Assembly (NCBI GenBank): GCA_028715865.1
Contig: JAQUQY010000003.1
Span: 1 to 22,675, forward strand
DNA from: Syntrophales bacterium
GTDB lineage: Bacteria > Desulfobacterota > Syntrophia > Syntrophales > UBA2210
Length of the DNA: 22,675 nucleotides
Direction: 5' to 3'
Below the pieces are notes generated by a model, which searched no databases, was not told where the DNA came from, and worked only from the letters and a program-made list of their open reading frames with translations. Positions 7,402 to 15,359 of the stretch are shown one piece after another (the stretch's first letter is position 1; every line of letters begins with the position of its first letter). Both the position numbers and the translations under genes were made by a program.

Positions 7402-7420
7402 TTCCACCTGCCATAGTTTT

Positions 7421-8230
7421 TTACGCAGACTCCATCGCCACGGGGTTCGTCAGCTCCCCAATTCCCTCGATTTGGATGGAGACCTCGTCTCCTGGTGCGA
7501 GAAATACAGGGGGGGTACGCGTGAAGCCCACCCCCTCGGGGGTGCCTGTCAGTATAACTGCTCCCGGAAGCAACGTTACGGAACTGCTCAGGTCGCTCAC
7601 GATTTCATAGACATTGAAAAGCATGTCCGCCGTTGTTGAATCCTGGAAACTGCGGCCGTTTATAAGGGTCCTTATCCGCAGATCATTGGGGGTGTCTATC
7701 TCGTCCCTGGTAACTACAGCCGGACCCAAGGGACAGAAGGTGTCAAAACTCTTGGCCCGCACCCATTGACCCTTCTGCTTGCGCAGCTGCCAGTCTCTGG
7801 CGCTTATGTCATTGGCACAGCAGTAACCGAAAATGTACTCTTCCGCTTCAGCGGCACTGATGTTCTTCCCCTTTTTCCCGATGACAATAGCCAGCTCCGC
7901 CTCGTAATCCACTTCATCGGGTCCGGCCAGGGGAAGAAGAATGGTCTCGCCATGACCAATGACGCTGGTAGTTGCCTTCATGAACAGCACCGGCCGGTCA
8001 GGATAGGATGCCCCGGTTTCATCAGCATGGCGTCGATAATTCAGGCCTATGGCATATATAAGCGTCGGCGCCAGGGGGGCAAGCAGGCGCTTAACGGTAA
8101 CAACCCGGTTGGTTATAGTTGGGCGAGAGAATATGTCGCCATCGATGAGACGCGCCCTTACAGGCTTTTCCCCCTCCTGTATTCCATGGTGGACGGTTCC
8201 GTCTTCATCGTAAAAGCGAATAATCCTCAT
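7421..8230 (-). CDS. Fumarylacetoacetate hydrolase (FAH) family protein
   Basis: This 269-residue protein has the FAH fold signatures. The metal ligands are Glu110 and Glu112 in VDYEAELAIVIG and Asp141 in ANDISARDWQ. Further signatures are KSFDTFCPLGP near 160-170 and TGTPEGVG near the C-terminus. The N-terminal IGLNYRRHADETG is the usual substrate-loop region. Family members cleave or tautomerise 2-keto and 1,3-diketo acids with a divalent metal, and many paralogues have other substrates, including oxaloacetate and 3-deoxy sugar acids. The start overlaps the end of kdsB by 4 nt (ATGA), so the two are translationally coupled. That raises the possibility of a substrate related to Kdo-type 3-deoxy-2-ulosonic acids. 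This is inference; the specific reaction cannot be read from the sequence. Confidence 0.9.
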   Translation of the reverse strand: MRIIRFYDEDGTVHHGIQEGEKPVRARLIDGDIFSRPTITNRVVTVKRLLAPLAPTLIYAIGLNYRRHADETGASYPDRPVLFMKATTSVIGHGETILLPLAGPDEVDYEAELAIVIGKKGKNISAAEAEEYIFGYCCANDISARDWQLRKQKGQWVRAKSFDTFCPLGPAVVTRDEIDTPNDLRIRTLINGRSFQDSTTADMLFNVYEIVSDLSSSVTLLPGAVILTGTPEGVGFTRTPPVFLAPGDEVSIQIEGIGELTNPVAMESA

Positions 8231-8982
8231 AGATCGCTCTCAACCTCTCCCGAAAGAATCCGCCTCACACGCTCCAGTTCCTCCGGACTATCAACCTCCA
8301 CTGAATCATAATCGCTTATTACCACCTTTATCCGGTAGCCGTTCTCAAGCATACGCAACTGCTCCAGGGATTCCTTACGCTCCAGAAATCCCGTTTCAAG
8401 GCTGGAAAAAACATTCAGGAAAAATTTCCTATAGGCATAGATGCCATGATGCTTGTAGTATTCAGTTTCATCTTTCCCGTCCCGCGAGAATGGGATGGTT
8501 GACCGTGAAAAGTATAAAGCGTCGCCCTTCTTGTCAAAGACAACTTTCACCGCGTTTGGATGGCTGATTTCCTCGCTCCGGCGAATCCGGTATATGAGGG
8601 TGGCGCATAGAAGACCAGAGTCGCTCAGGAGCGGTTCAGCTACTTCGTCAATCTGGGAAGGCTCAAAAAGGGGCTGATCTCCCTGGATATTTACCACGAT
8701 ATCGACACCGTCAAGCCCCATGTGGTCCGCGGCTTCCGCAAGACGGTCCGTTCCCGAACGGTGATTTCCAGACGTCATGATCGCGCTTCCACCGAATCGC
8801 TTCACGGCCTTGAAAATACGCTCATCATCGGTAGCGACCGCCACTCGGAAAACCGATGAGCAGCGGACAGCTCGCTCATACACATGCTGTATCATGGGTT
8901 TACCGGCTATATCGGCCAGCGGCTTGCCCGAGAATCGGGATGATTCATATCGGGCCGGAATTATGCAGACTATTCTAGGCAC
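8227..8982 (-). CDS. kdsB: CMP-3-deoxy-manno-octulosonate cytidylyltransferase (CMP-Kdo or CMP-Kdo8N synthetase)
   Basis: The 251-residue protein begins with the nucleotide-binding motif IIPARYESSRFSGKPL and continues with AGKPMIQHVYERA, VATDDERI, VNIQGDQPLFEP and a C-terminal VDSPEELERV, all typical of KdsB. It joins CMP from CTP to a Kdo-type sugar for transfer to lipid A, in the cytoplasm. The start is GTG at 8982, with a GGGGCGGA-type ribosome-binding site; it overlaps the end of hldD by 13 nt, and its own end overlaps the FAH gene by 4 nt. In Shewanella the KdsB encoded beside kdnA and kdnB prefers the 8-amino sugar Kdo8N. The same gene company here suggests the same preference, which the sequence alone cannot prove. 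Confidence 0.96.
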   Translation of the reverse strand: MPRIVCIIPARYESSRFSGKPLADIAGKPMIQHVYERAVRCSSVFRVAVATDDERIFKAVKRFGGSAIMTSGNHRSGTDRLAEAADHMGLDGVDIVVNIQGDQPLFEPSQIDEVAEPLLSDSGLLCATLIYRIRRSEEISHPNAVKVVFDKKGDALYFSRSTIPFSRDGKDETEYYKHHGIYAYRKFFLNVFSSLETGFLERKESLEQLRMLENGYRIKVVISDYDSVEVDSPEELERVRRILSGEVESDL

Positions 8983-9944
8983 CTTTCCGCCCCTTCGAGG
9001 TAGTTGATCACGTAATCTTTCACGGCTTCTTCCATGGAGGAAAATGGCGCCACATAACCTGCGGACCGGAGCTTTTCCATGGAAGCCTCAGTGTAATACT
9101 GATATTGGTCCCGAATAGACTCGGGCATGTCAATGTAAAAAATTTGCGGTTTCTTTTTCATGGCGCTGAACACGGCAAGGGCAAGATCATTCCAGGAACG
9201 GGCCTTTCCAGTTCCCAGGTTGAAGATTCCCCGCGCTTCGGGCCGCTCGAGAAGCCACCATAGCACGTCGACACAATCCTTTACGTAAATGAAGTCCCTT
9301 TTTTGTTCTCCGTCCCCGTAGTCATCTTTGTGCGATTTGAAAAGACGAACCTCCCCGGTATCTCGGATCTGCTCGAAGGCTTTGTGGACCACGCTTCTCA
9401 TGTCGCCCTTGTGATACTCGTTGGGTCCGAACACATTGAAAAACTTGATGCCCGCCACTTTCCGATCCAGGCCTTTCCGTAGAACCCAGAGATCGAAGAG
9501 CTGTTTTGAATACCCGTACATATTGATGGGGCGAAGAATTGCGCTTACGCTGTCGTCATCGGAAAATCCAAAGGATCCGTCGCCATAGGTGGCAGCGCTG
9601 CTCGCATAAATGAAGGGGATTTTTTTTCGAAGCGACCACTCAGCTAGAATTCGGCTGTAGCGGTAATTGTTTTCCATGAGGTAATCTGCATCCCGTTCAA
9701 CTGTTGAGGAACAGGCGCCCAAGTGTACGATGGCACTTATCTTTTTGTTTATACTATCGCTCTTTACCATCTTGAGGAAAAGGTCCTTGTGCAGATAGTC
9801 TTCAAATCGAAGATTGACGAGATTCTTCCACTTCTCCGTTTCCCCCAGGTTGTCCACAATCAGGATGTCCTGAACTCCGCTGCCGTTGAGTTTCCAGACC
9901 AGGGCGCTTCCTATGAAACCAGCCCCTCCCGTTACGATGATCAT
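8970..9944 (-). CDS. hldD: ADP-L-glycero-D-manno-heptose 6-epimerase
   Basis: HldD (RfaD) converts ADP-D-glycero-D-manno-heptose to the L-glycero form used in the lipopolysaccharide inner core. It is a short-chain-dehydrogenase/epimerase fold enzyme. The dinucleotide-binding loop TGGAGFIGS is at residues 5-13, SSAATYG is near 115-121 and the catalytic YxxxK pair is Tyr143/Lys147 (MYGYSK). Other typical stretches are FFNVFGPNEYHKGDMRSVV and FNLGTGKARSWNDLA. I start it at the ATG at 9944 (324 residues), where the family sequence MIIVTGGAGF begins. A TTG at 9962 would add six residues with no family support. It overlaps kdsB by 13 nt at its 3' end and follows kdnA after about 90 nt. Confidence 0.96.
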   Translation of the reverse strand: MIIVTGGAGFIGSALVWKLNGSGVQDILIVDNLGETEKWKNLVNLRFEDYLHKDLFLKMVKSDSINKKISAIVHLGACSSTVERDADYLMENNYRYSRILAEWSLRKKIPFIYASSAATYGDGSFGFSDDDSVSAILRPINMYGYSKQLFDLWVLRKGLDRKVAGIKFFNVFGPNEYHKGDMRSVVHKAFEQIRDTGEVRLFKSHKDDYGDGEQKRDFIYVKDCVDVLWWLLERPEARGIFNLGTGKARSWNDLALAVFSAMKKKPQIFYIDMPESIRDQYQYYTEASMEKLRSAGYVAPFSSMEEAVKDYVINYLEGAERCLE

Positions 9945-10032
9945 GTCCTGTTTTTCCCCCAATACCCTTAATTAATAATCCACATTCAGGTTATTTCAGC
10001 AGAACCCATACATTCCCGGTCATTACAGAATG

Positions 10033-11235
10033 TTAGATGAGCTTCGAGGCTTTTTCGATGCCCTTGACGATAATTTCCTTTCGCTCCTCAGACATTTTGA
10101 CTGGTACTATCATGAAAAGCGATCTTCCCAGAAGGTCTTCGGCATTGGGAATGTGTTCGACTGAGTAATCCACCTTTCCCTTGTACATAGGGTTGGTAAA
10201 GGGATAGCCTTTTGAATTGGCCGTAGCCCCGGCAATCAGGTGTTCCCACCTGGGGGCATAGTGCCAGGCGTTCTCTTTGTAATAAATGGAATCAACACCG
10301 TAGTCCTTAAGTGCTTTCTGAAAACTCTTGGCAGCAGACTCCTCTGGAAGTGAAAAACCCAAGAATGTCGACGTGTCTCCCTCGGGATCCACCAGGGTCC
10401 TGAATTTAATTCCCGGAACACCGCCAAGGGCTTCCTTTAACAGTGCCTTGTTTTTCTTCTGTTCGGCAATTATAAAATCCAGCTTTCTCAACTGGGCAAG
10501 CCCCAAGGCCCCCTGGAGCTCGTTCATGCGGTAGTTGAATCCGAGGATTGTTCTCCCCTCCAGGGCGCGCCCCACTGCCGGGTTGTGATCATGGCCATGA
10601 TCATGGTACCAGTCGGACCGGTCATAAAGGTGTTTGCTGTCGGTGACGACCATACCCCCCTCCCCGGTGGTGATGGTCTTGAAGAAATCAAAGCTCATAA
10701 TTCCCATGTCGCCGAAAGTTCCCAGCATTTTGCCGGCCACGCTTCCTCCGCATGCCTGGGCGTTGTCTTCAAGTACCAGAAGATTGTGTTTCCTTGCCAA
10801 AACCATTATCTCCTCAATCCTTGCGGGGGCTCCGCACATGTGCACCGGTATGATCGCCTTTGTGCAGGGAGACAACCGTCCCTCGATGGCCTTGGGGTCC
10901 AGGTTGAAGGTGTCGTCGATGTCAGTCATAACAGGAATGGCGCCTACCTCAAGAACTGCTTCGTAGGTGGCGATAAAATCGAAGGCCGGCACTATCACCT
11001 CGTCACCGGGGCCAACGTCGAGAGCCGTAAGCGCAACCTTCAGGGCAGCCGAGCCCGAAGTTACGCCCAGTGTATGGGAAACTCGAAGGTATTCAGCGAA
11101 AGCCCTTTCAAATTCGGCTACCTTGTATACACCCTTTCTCTGGTCATGAAACTCGTAACGCATGAGAATTCCTGTCTCCATAACCTCCATTACTTCCCGT
11201 ATTTCCTCCTGCCCTATCAACTCGGCACCCGCCAT
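10033..11235 (-). CDS. kdnA: DegT/DnrJ-type PLP aminotransferase, probable 8-amino-3,8-dideoxy-manno-octulosonate transaminase
   Basis: The 400-residue protein is a sugar aminotransferase of the DegT/DnrJ/EryC1/StrS family. The PLP-binding lysine is Lys186 in SFDFFKTITTGEGG, and Asp157 in LEDNAQACGG should pair with the cofactor ring. The substrate loop WYHDHGHDHNP and the FNYRMNELQGALGLAQL stretch are conserved. KdnA transfers an amino group to C8 of 8-oxo-Kdo, giving Kdo8N. I make this specific call because the next upstream gene is a kdnB-like dehydrogenase and kdsB is two genes downstream, matching the Shewanella gene set. The start ATG is preceded by an excellent AAGGAGG. Family confidence is high; substrate confidence is moderate, since other nucleotide-sugar aminotransferases share the fold. 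Confidence 0.85.
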   Translation of the reverse strand: MAGAELIGQEEIREVMEVMETGILMRYEFHDQRKGVYKVAEFERAFAEYLRVSHTLGVTSGSAALKVALTALDVGPGDEVIVPAFDFIATYEAVLEVGAIPVMTDIDDTFNLDPKAIEGRLSPCTKAIIPVHMCGAPARIEEIMVLARKHNLLVLEDNAQACGGSVAGKMLGTFGDMGIMSFDFFKTITTGEGGMVVTDSKHLYDRSDWYHDHGHDHNPAVGRALEGRTILGFNYRMNELQGALGLAQLRKLDFIIAEQKKNKALLKEALGGVPGIKFRTLVDPEGDTSTFLGFSLPEESAAKSFQKALKDYGVDSIYYKENAWHYAPRWEHLIAGATANSKGYPFTNPMYKGKVDYSVEHIPNAEDLLGRSLFMIVPVKMSEERKEIIVKGIEKASKLI

Positions 11236-11372
11236 TACTTCCTCCTTGTTGGTTCTCTTTTATAATCCTTAAATATCGCGCAGCCAACGCATCCATTCAT
11301 AATGACTGCATAATATGTTCTTCAGACACCTTCCGGCTTATGCTCACGCAGGTCTTTGCAGCTTTTTGTCAA

Positions 11373-11387
11373 GAGAACTCTGTTCTC
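11373..11387. repeat. Short perfect inverted repeat between kdnB and kdnA
   Basis: Arms GAGAAC and GTTCTC are separated by three bases. The repeat sits about 50 nt after the kdnB stop and about 140 nt before kdnA. It could be an operator or part of an RNA hairpin. No U-run follows it on the minus strand, so I do not call it a terminator. Confidence 0.3.
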
Positions 11388-11436
11388 AAATTTTCTTCCC
11401 GACAAAACCCTGATGACTTTTTTCGAAACATTGTCA

Positions 11437-12594
11437 TTAAAAAGCCTCGTGGTAAATTTCAACGGCGTCTTCCAACGAAATGTTGCGCGGATTGTTCGCC
11501 AGGGGCCTGGCCACCGTCATGGCCATAGCGGCAAGCTCCTGGAAGTCGTCTTCCTCTATGCCAAGCATTTCCATACCGCTGTCCACACCGCAGTCAAAGA
11601 TAAGGTCTTCCACGGCATCCACGGCGCAGAGTGCGGCGTCCCGCGGGGATAGATCATCGACCATCTCTCCCATAGCCTCTGCGATTGCCGCAAGCTTTTC
11701 CAGGGCTCCCGGGAGATTGAAGCGCATCACCGCAGGCAACAGCACTGTGTTCGCAAGACCATGTGAAATTCCGTAGCGACCCCCAAGTGGGTAGGAAAGT
11801 GAATGAACGGCCGTAACACCCGCGTTGGCGAGACCGAGCCCCGCGTAAAGACTTCCCAGAAGCATGCCTTCCCTGGCGTCGATGTCGGACCCGTTATGTA
11901 CGCTGGTTCGAATATTGCCGGCGATGAGCCTGATCGCCTCCAGCGATATCAGTTCACTCATGGGACTCGCCTGCACAGAGGTAAAGGATTCAATTGCGTG
12001 ACACAAGGCATCGATGCCGGTGGTGGCGGTAAACTCCGGCGGAAGCGACAGTGTCAGCAGGGGATCAAGGATGGCCATTTCGGGATAAAGAAAGGGGCTG
12101 TTCATGCCTTCCTTTTTTTTAAGATTCTTCCTGATAAATACAGAGGTGAAAGTCACTTCACTGCCAGTTCCAGCCGTGGTTGGAATCATGATTTTGGGAA
12201 GGCCGGGACCGGGAATGCGGTTCAGCCCCAAGTAATCGACAGCCCTGCCGTTGTTCCCGGCTATGACGGCCATGGCCTTAGCTGCGTCCATGGCGCTTCC
12301 GCCTCCGATACCAACTACGATGTCGGCTTTTGCCTTTCTGGCTGCCTTTGCGCCCTTATCAGCTGTTTCGAGCAGTGGTTCACCGTTTATCTCATTAAAA
12401 AAGACGGTTTTCAGTCCCTCTCTGACCAGATGTTCACGAACCTGATCGGCCAATCCCGTGGCGGCAAGATTAGCATCCATTACGACAAAGGGTTTCGAGC
12501 CCCTCAGTTCGCCTATGGCGCCGGCAAGGCCTTCAATGGCGCCTCTTCCGAACACGATTTTTTTAGCTCCCGTAAAGGTAAATATTTCATTCAT
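11437..12594 (-). CDS. kdnB: Iron-containing alcohol dehydrogenase, probable 3-deoxy-manno-octulosonate 8-oxidase
   Basis: The 385-residue protein is a group III (iron-type) alcohol dehydrogenase. The NAD-binding GIGGGSAMDAAK lies at about 95-106, IPTTAGTGSEVT at 137-148, and the four metal ligands are Asp195, His199, His264 and His278. KdnB oxidises the C8 hydroxyl of Kdo to an aldehyde, the first step to Kdo8N. The specific call rests on the neighbours: a DegT-type aminotransferase directly downstream and kdsB in the same run. The ATG at 12594 has a GGAGG ribosome-binding site about 8 nt upstream. If the neighbourhood is misleading, it would be a dehydrogenase of unknown alcohol substrate. 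Confidence 0.85.
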   Translation of the reverse strand: MNEIFTFTGAKKIVFGRGAIEGLAGAIGELRGSKPFVVMDANLAATGLADQVREHLVREGLKTVFFNEINGEPLLETADKGAKAARKAKADIVVGIGGGSAMDAAKAMAVIAGNNGRAVDYLGLNRIPGPGLPKIMIPTTAGTGSEVTFTSVFIRKNLKKKEGMNSPFLYPEMAILDPLLTLSLPPEFTATTGIDALCHAIESFTSVQASPMSELISLEAIRLIAGNIRTSVHNGSDIDAREGMLLGSLYAGLGLANAGVTAVHSLSYPLGGRYGISHGLANTVLLPAVMRFNLPGALEKLAAIAEAMGEMVDDLSPRDAALCAVDAVEDLIFDCGVDSGMEMLGIEEDDFQELAAMAMTVARPLANNPRNISLEDAVEIYHEAF

Positions 12595-12657
12595 GATTCA
12601 ACCTCCATAGTTCTCGAATTTCCGGTGTTCACTTTATGGTACGCGGCACGAGAGAAT

Positions 12658-12678
12658 CCGCCACTTGAACTGTGGCGG
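12658..12678. repeat. GC-rich hairpin between trmJ and kdnB, possible terminator
   Basis: Arms CCGCCAC and GTGGCGG (7 bp, perfect) enclose a 7-nt loop. It lies 70 nt after the trmJ stop and 64 nt before the kdnB start, so it could end trmJ transcription or act in the kdnB leader. The bases following it on the minus strand (ATTCTCTC) are only partly T-rich. Confidence 0.35.
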
Positions 12679-12747
12679 TAACAACACTAACAGGTCTCCA
12701 TGTCTTCATTGTCATGGGCAGATTTGTAAGGTTAACCCTGCCGAAAG

Positions 12748-13518
12748 TCAAGGCTTTTGTTCCTTCGCCGTACCCGATGTTCTGCCCCTGCCGAAAAGAT
12801 CCACCTGTCTGCATATGCCCCTTATTATTTTCACGTCCCTGGAATAGAGCCCTGTCCTTGAGAATAAATTTCTCACAGCAACCATCCAGTAATCGGGGTT
12901 CTTGGTGTTGATGAAATCTATCTTTAGAAAAATCTCTTTCAAAGATTCATACATGGCCTCAACCTCATCTGATGAGGCCAGTCGGGGGGAACGGGACGGC
13001 GGTTTATCCTTACCCCGGTATGAGAAGAGTTCGTAGCAGATTATCATCACCGCGTGGGAAAGATTTATGGATCGAAAGGTTTCCGCCACGGGTATGGTAA
13101 CCAGGAGATTGCATAGCTGAAGATCCTTGTTTGTCAGGCCACGGTCCTCGGAACCGAATACCAGTGCAACTCGATTTTCCCGAGAAACAGGGGCAATGGT
13201 TTCGGCCAGATCCATCGATGATACCATTGATCGCCGAAGATTAGATCCGCCAATCCTGCCCGTGGTACCTACGACATATTGAAAAGGCCCGAGCGCGTCC
13301 CTTAGCGTCGGCACATATCGTATGCTGTCCACCAAGTCCGCCGCGGCATGGGTTGCCATTCTCCTGATTTCCTCCTCTTCCATTTCTTGAGGACCCACTA
13401 CAATCATTTCCCCTACATCCATGTTTTTCGCGCATCTAGCAGCTGAACCAATATTTCCCGGGTATTTAGGATGGTTTAGAACAACGGAAATGTTGCTCAT
13501 AACGACCTGGTTTTCCAT
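12748..13518 (-). CDS. trmJ: tRNA (cytidine/uridine-2'-O-)-methyltransferase, TrmJ/SpoU class
   Basis: This SPOUT-family RNA 2'-O-methyltransferase has the three family motifs. The N-terminal VVLNHPKYPGNIGSAARCAK is at about 12-31, VALVFGSEDRGLTN at 117-130 and IPVAETFRSINLSHAVMIICYEL at 142-163. TrmJ methylates the ribose at position 32 in the tRNA anticodon loop. I start it at the ATG at 13518 (256 residues), which has AAAGG about 4 nt upstream. An ATG six codons further in is possible, and the frame also extends upstream to 13569 without family support. The C-terminal segment is a helical extension as in E. coli TrmJ. It is divergent from rsmG and heads the minus-strand run toward kdnB. 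Other SpoU members are possible, but the overall layout is TrmJ-like. Confidence 0.9.
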   Translation of the reverse strand: MENQVVMSNISVVLNHPKYPGNIGSAARCAKNMDVGEMIVVGPQEMEEEEIRRMATHAAADLVDSIRYVPTLRDALGPFQYVVGTTGRIGGSNLRRSMVSSMDLAETIAPVSRENRVALVFGSEDRGLTNKDLQLCNLLVTIPVAETFRSINLSHAVMIICYELFSYRGKDKPPSRSPRLASSDEVEAMYESLKEIFLKIDFINTKNPDYWMVAVRNLFSRTGLYSRDVKIIRGICRQVDLFGRGRTSGTAKEQKP

Positions 13519-13631
13519 GACGCCTTTGATTCTCCATTTCATACATTTCGTCATTGCGCCCAGACCCATTGTATCTTATGATCCCGAAGTCCGGGCATTG
13601 ATCAAGGTGTGAACGCTTGTGTTTTGTGTGG

Positions 13632-13637
13632 TATTAT
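13632..13637 (+). promoter_or_regulatory. Weak candidate -10 element for rsmG
   Basis: TATTAT lies about 95 nt before the rsmG start. The best spaced upstream hexamer (GTGAAC, 17 nt away) matches TTGACA at only three positions. A CCCGC/GCGGG hairpin follows at 13641-13652. Reported only as a candidate in the trmJ-rsmG divergent gap. Confidence 0.25.
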
Positions 13638-13728
13638 CATCCCGCTGGCGGGTAAGTCCAGCAGCATGCCATATTGCCCGTACATATAGCAAGATAACGG
13701 TTTTCAAAACTCTCGAGCATATGATCCC

Positions 13729-14430
13729 ATGGAACTCTGGCAGGATATTTTCATACAGGCCGCCGATGACATTGGTTTCACCGTGACGGAAGAGCAGGCG
13801 CGTCGATTCGAAATTTACCGCTCAGAACTTCTAAACTGGAACAGTAAAATGTCCCTGGTCTCGCTAAAGACTCCTTATGATCTTCCAGTCAGACACTTTG
13901 TGGATTCTCTTACATTACTGCCTCACCTGGCCGGTGTCGGGAAAGAAAAATCCCGCCGCCTTCTTGATCTTGGAACGGGAGCGGGATTACCAGGGATTCC
14001 CCTTAAGATTATGATCGATGCCCTGGAATTGACCCTGGTGGAATCGTCCCGCAAAAAAACAAGCTTTCTTAAACAGGTTCTTGGATCTCTTGATCTTGTA
14101 AATGCAACGGTCCTTAATGACAGAATCGAAAACATTATTGACCGGGATCCCGAGAGCGCGGCCTTCTATGATTATGTAGTTTCCCGGGCGGCCTTTTCAC
14201 TGGCGGATCTTATCGAAATGGCCCACCACTTTCTCGTCCCGGGAGGCTTGGTTATAGGCATGAAAGGAAAGCCGTCGGAAAGCGAGTTGAATGACGCCCA
14301 AGAAGCATTGGCCCGCCTGGAAATGCGGTTTGTCAAGCGGCATGATCTTACCCTGCCTTTTGTGGAAGCAGGGCGCTCGCTCTTTCTTTTCAGAAAAAAC
14401 CCATTGCCGCCTGAATCTGAATTTAAGTAA
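13729..14430 (+). CDS. rsmG: 16S rRNA (guanine527-N7)-methyltransferase
   Basis: RsmG (GidB) methylates G527 of 16S rRNA using S-adenosylmethionine; loss of it gives low-level streptomycin resistance in several bacteria. The 233-residue protein has the N-terminal LLNWNSKMSLVS (34-45) and HFVDSL (56-61), followed by the SAM-binding loop LLDLGTGAGLPGIPLKI (78-94) and the VESSRKKTSFL stretch. The start ATG lacks an obvious ribosome-binding site. Its position directly before parA-parB matches the common rsmG-parA-parB order near bacterial origins, though mnmG is not upstream here. Confidence 0.96.
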   Translation: MELWQDIFIQAADDIGFTVTEEQARRFEIYRSELLNWNSKMSLVSLKTPYDLPVRHFVDSLTLLPHLAGVGKEKSRRLLDLGTGAGLPGIPLKIMIDALELTLVESSRKKTSFLKQVLGSLDLVNATVLNDRIENIIDRDPESAAFYDYVVSRAAFSLADLIEMAHHFLVPGGLVIGMKGKPSESELNDAQEALARLEMRFVKRHDLTLPFVEAGRSLFLFRKNPLPPESEFK

Positions 14431-14530
14431 TCAGCCTGATCTCCCATTCTAGACGCAATATTCCATGTAGTCCAAGGGTTGTGACAGGGCTCAATGCCGG
14501 AAATTTCACCTTCTCTTGGGAATGTTTTTG

Positions 14531-14548
14531 TGGTAGCATCTGCTACCA
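14531..14548. promoter_or_regulatory. Perfect 8-bp inverted repeat just before parA (candidate operator)
   Basis: Arms TGGTAGCA and TGCTACCA are separated by two bases. The repeat lies 19 nt before the chosen parA ATG and 100 nt after rsmG. It could be an operator for the par genes, an RNA hairpin that limits parA translation, or a weak terminator of rsmG, since a T-rich but broken stretch follows. Position and symmetry are seen; the role is inferred. Confidence 0.45.
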
Positions 14549-14567
14549 TTTCCCGTTTATTCAATCT

Positions 14568-15359
14568 ATGGAAGATAATATTCGAAACGTGCGGAAAATC
14601 ATATCTATCGCTAATCAGAAAGGGGGCGTCGGCAAGACAACAACGGCGATCAGCCTGGCGGCGGCCCTTGCATCGGAGGAGAAGCGAACACTTCTTATCG
14701 ACGCCGATCCTCAGGGTAATGCCACAAGCGGTCTTGGCATCAACAAAGCCGAAATCAGAGACAAAAATGTTTACCACGCCATGATTGGAGACGCTGACGC
14801 ATGTGACGTAATAACTTCCACCTCCGTTCCTTTGCTCGATATTATGCCCTCGACTCAGGACCTGATCGGAGTTGAAGTTGAATTTGTAACCATGAAAAAT
14901 CGAGAACAGAAATTGAAAAACATTCTAAGGAACATTGACAGGCCATATGATTATATTATAATCGATTGCCCTCCTTCCTTGGGGTTTTTGACTGTCAATT
15001 CTCTCGTTGCGTCTGACTATCTGATTATTCCACTGCAATGTGAATACTTTGCCCTCGAGGGGTTGGGTCAGTTGCTGAATACGGTCAAACTGGTTCAGGT
15101 CAGATTAAATCCTTCTCTGTCTCTGGCTGGGATTCTGCTTACCATGTTCGATGTAAGAAATGGTATTTCCCACCGAGTTGCCGAGGAAGTAAGAAAATAT
15201 TTCGGTTCAAATGTTTTTTCAACGATTATTCCAAGAAATGTAAGGCTTTCCGAATGTCCCAGCTATGGATTGCCGATAACATTGTATGACAGCGCGTCCC
15301 GCGGGGCTATTTCCTACATTCAGTTCGCGCAGGAAATCCTCGCCGACGGGAGAACATAA
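14568..15359 (+). CDS. parA: Chromosome partitioning ATPase ParA (Soj)
   Basis: The 263-residue protein has the deviant Walker A motif KGGVGKTTT (18-26), with the signature lysine ahead of the P-loop. The A' motif LLIDADPQGNATSGLG and the Walker B-like YDYIIIDCPPSLG follow. ParA binds DNA non-specifically as an ATP dimer and is stimulated by ParB at parS to move origins apart. I choose the ATG at 14568, which gives the usual chromosomal ParA length. A GTG at 14589 is a good alternative, since family sequence (VRKIISIANQKGG) starts there. The frame is open further back to 14481 but crosses the palindrome. No strong ribosome-binding site is visible. The stop overlaps the parB start by one base. 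Confidence 0.96.
   Translation: MEDNIRNVRKIISIANQKGGVGKTTTAISLAAALASEEKRTLLIDADPQGNATSGLGINKAEIRDKNVYHAMIGDADACDVITSTSVPLLDIMPSTQDLIGVEVEFVTMKNREQKLKNILRNIDRPYDYIIIDCPPSLGFLTVNSLVASDYLIIPLQCEYFALEGLGQLLNTVKLVQVRLNPSLSLAGILLTMFDVRNGISHRVAEEVRKYFGSNVFSTIIPRNVRLSECPSYGLPITLYDSASRGAISYIQFAQEILADGRT

Noticed and set aside
10585..11265. Plus-strand open frame (226 codons) opposite kdnA
   Set aside because: It is antisense to a well-supported aminotransferase and has no recognisable motif.
11367..11372. Minus-strand TTGACA upstream of kdnA, perfect -35 hexamer
   Set aside because: No -10-like hexamer is found 16-18 nt downstream (GCGTGA and neighbours).
11803..12681. Long plus-strand open frame (292 codons) opposite kdnB
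   Set aside because: It is antisense to a gene with full catalytic motifs; its translation shows no domain, and its composition follows the kdnB codons.
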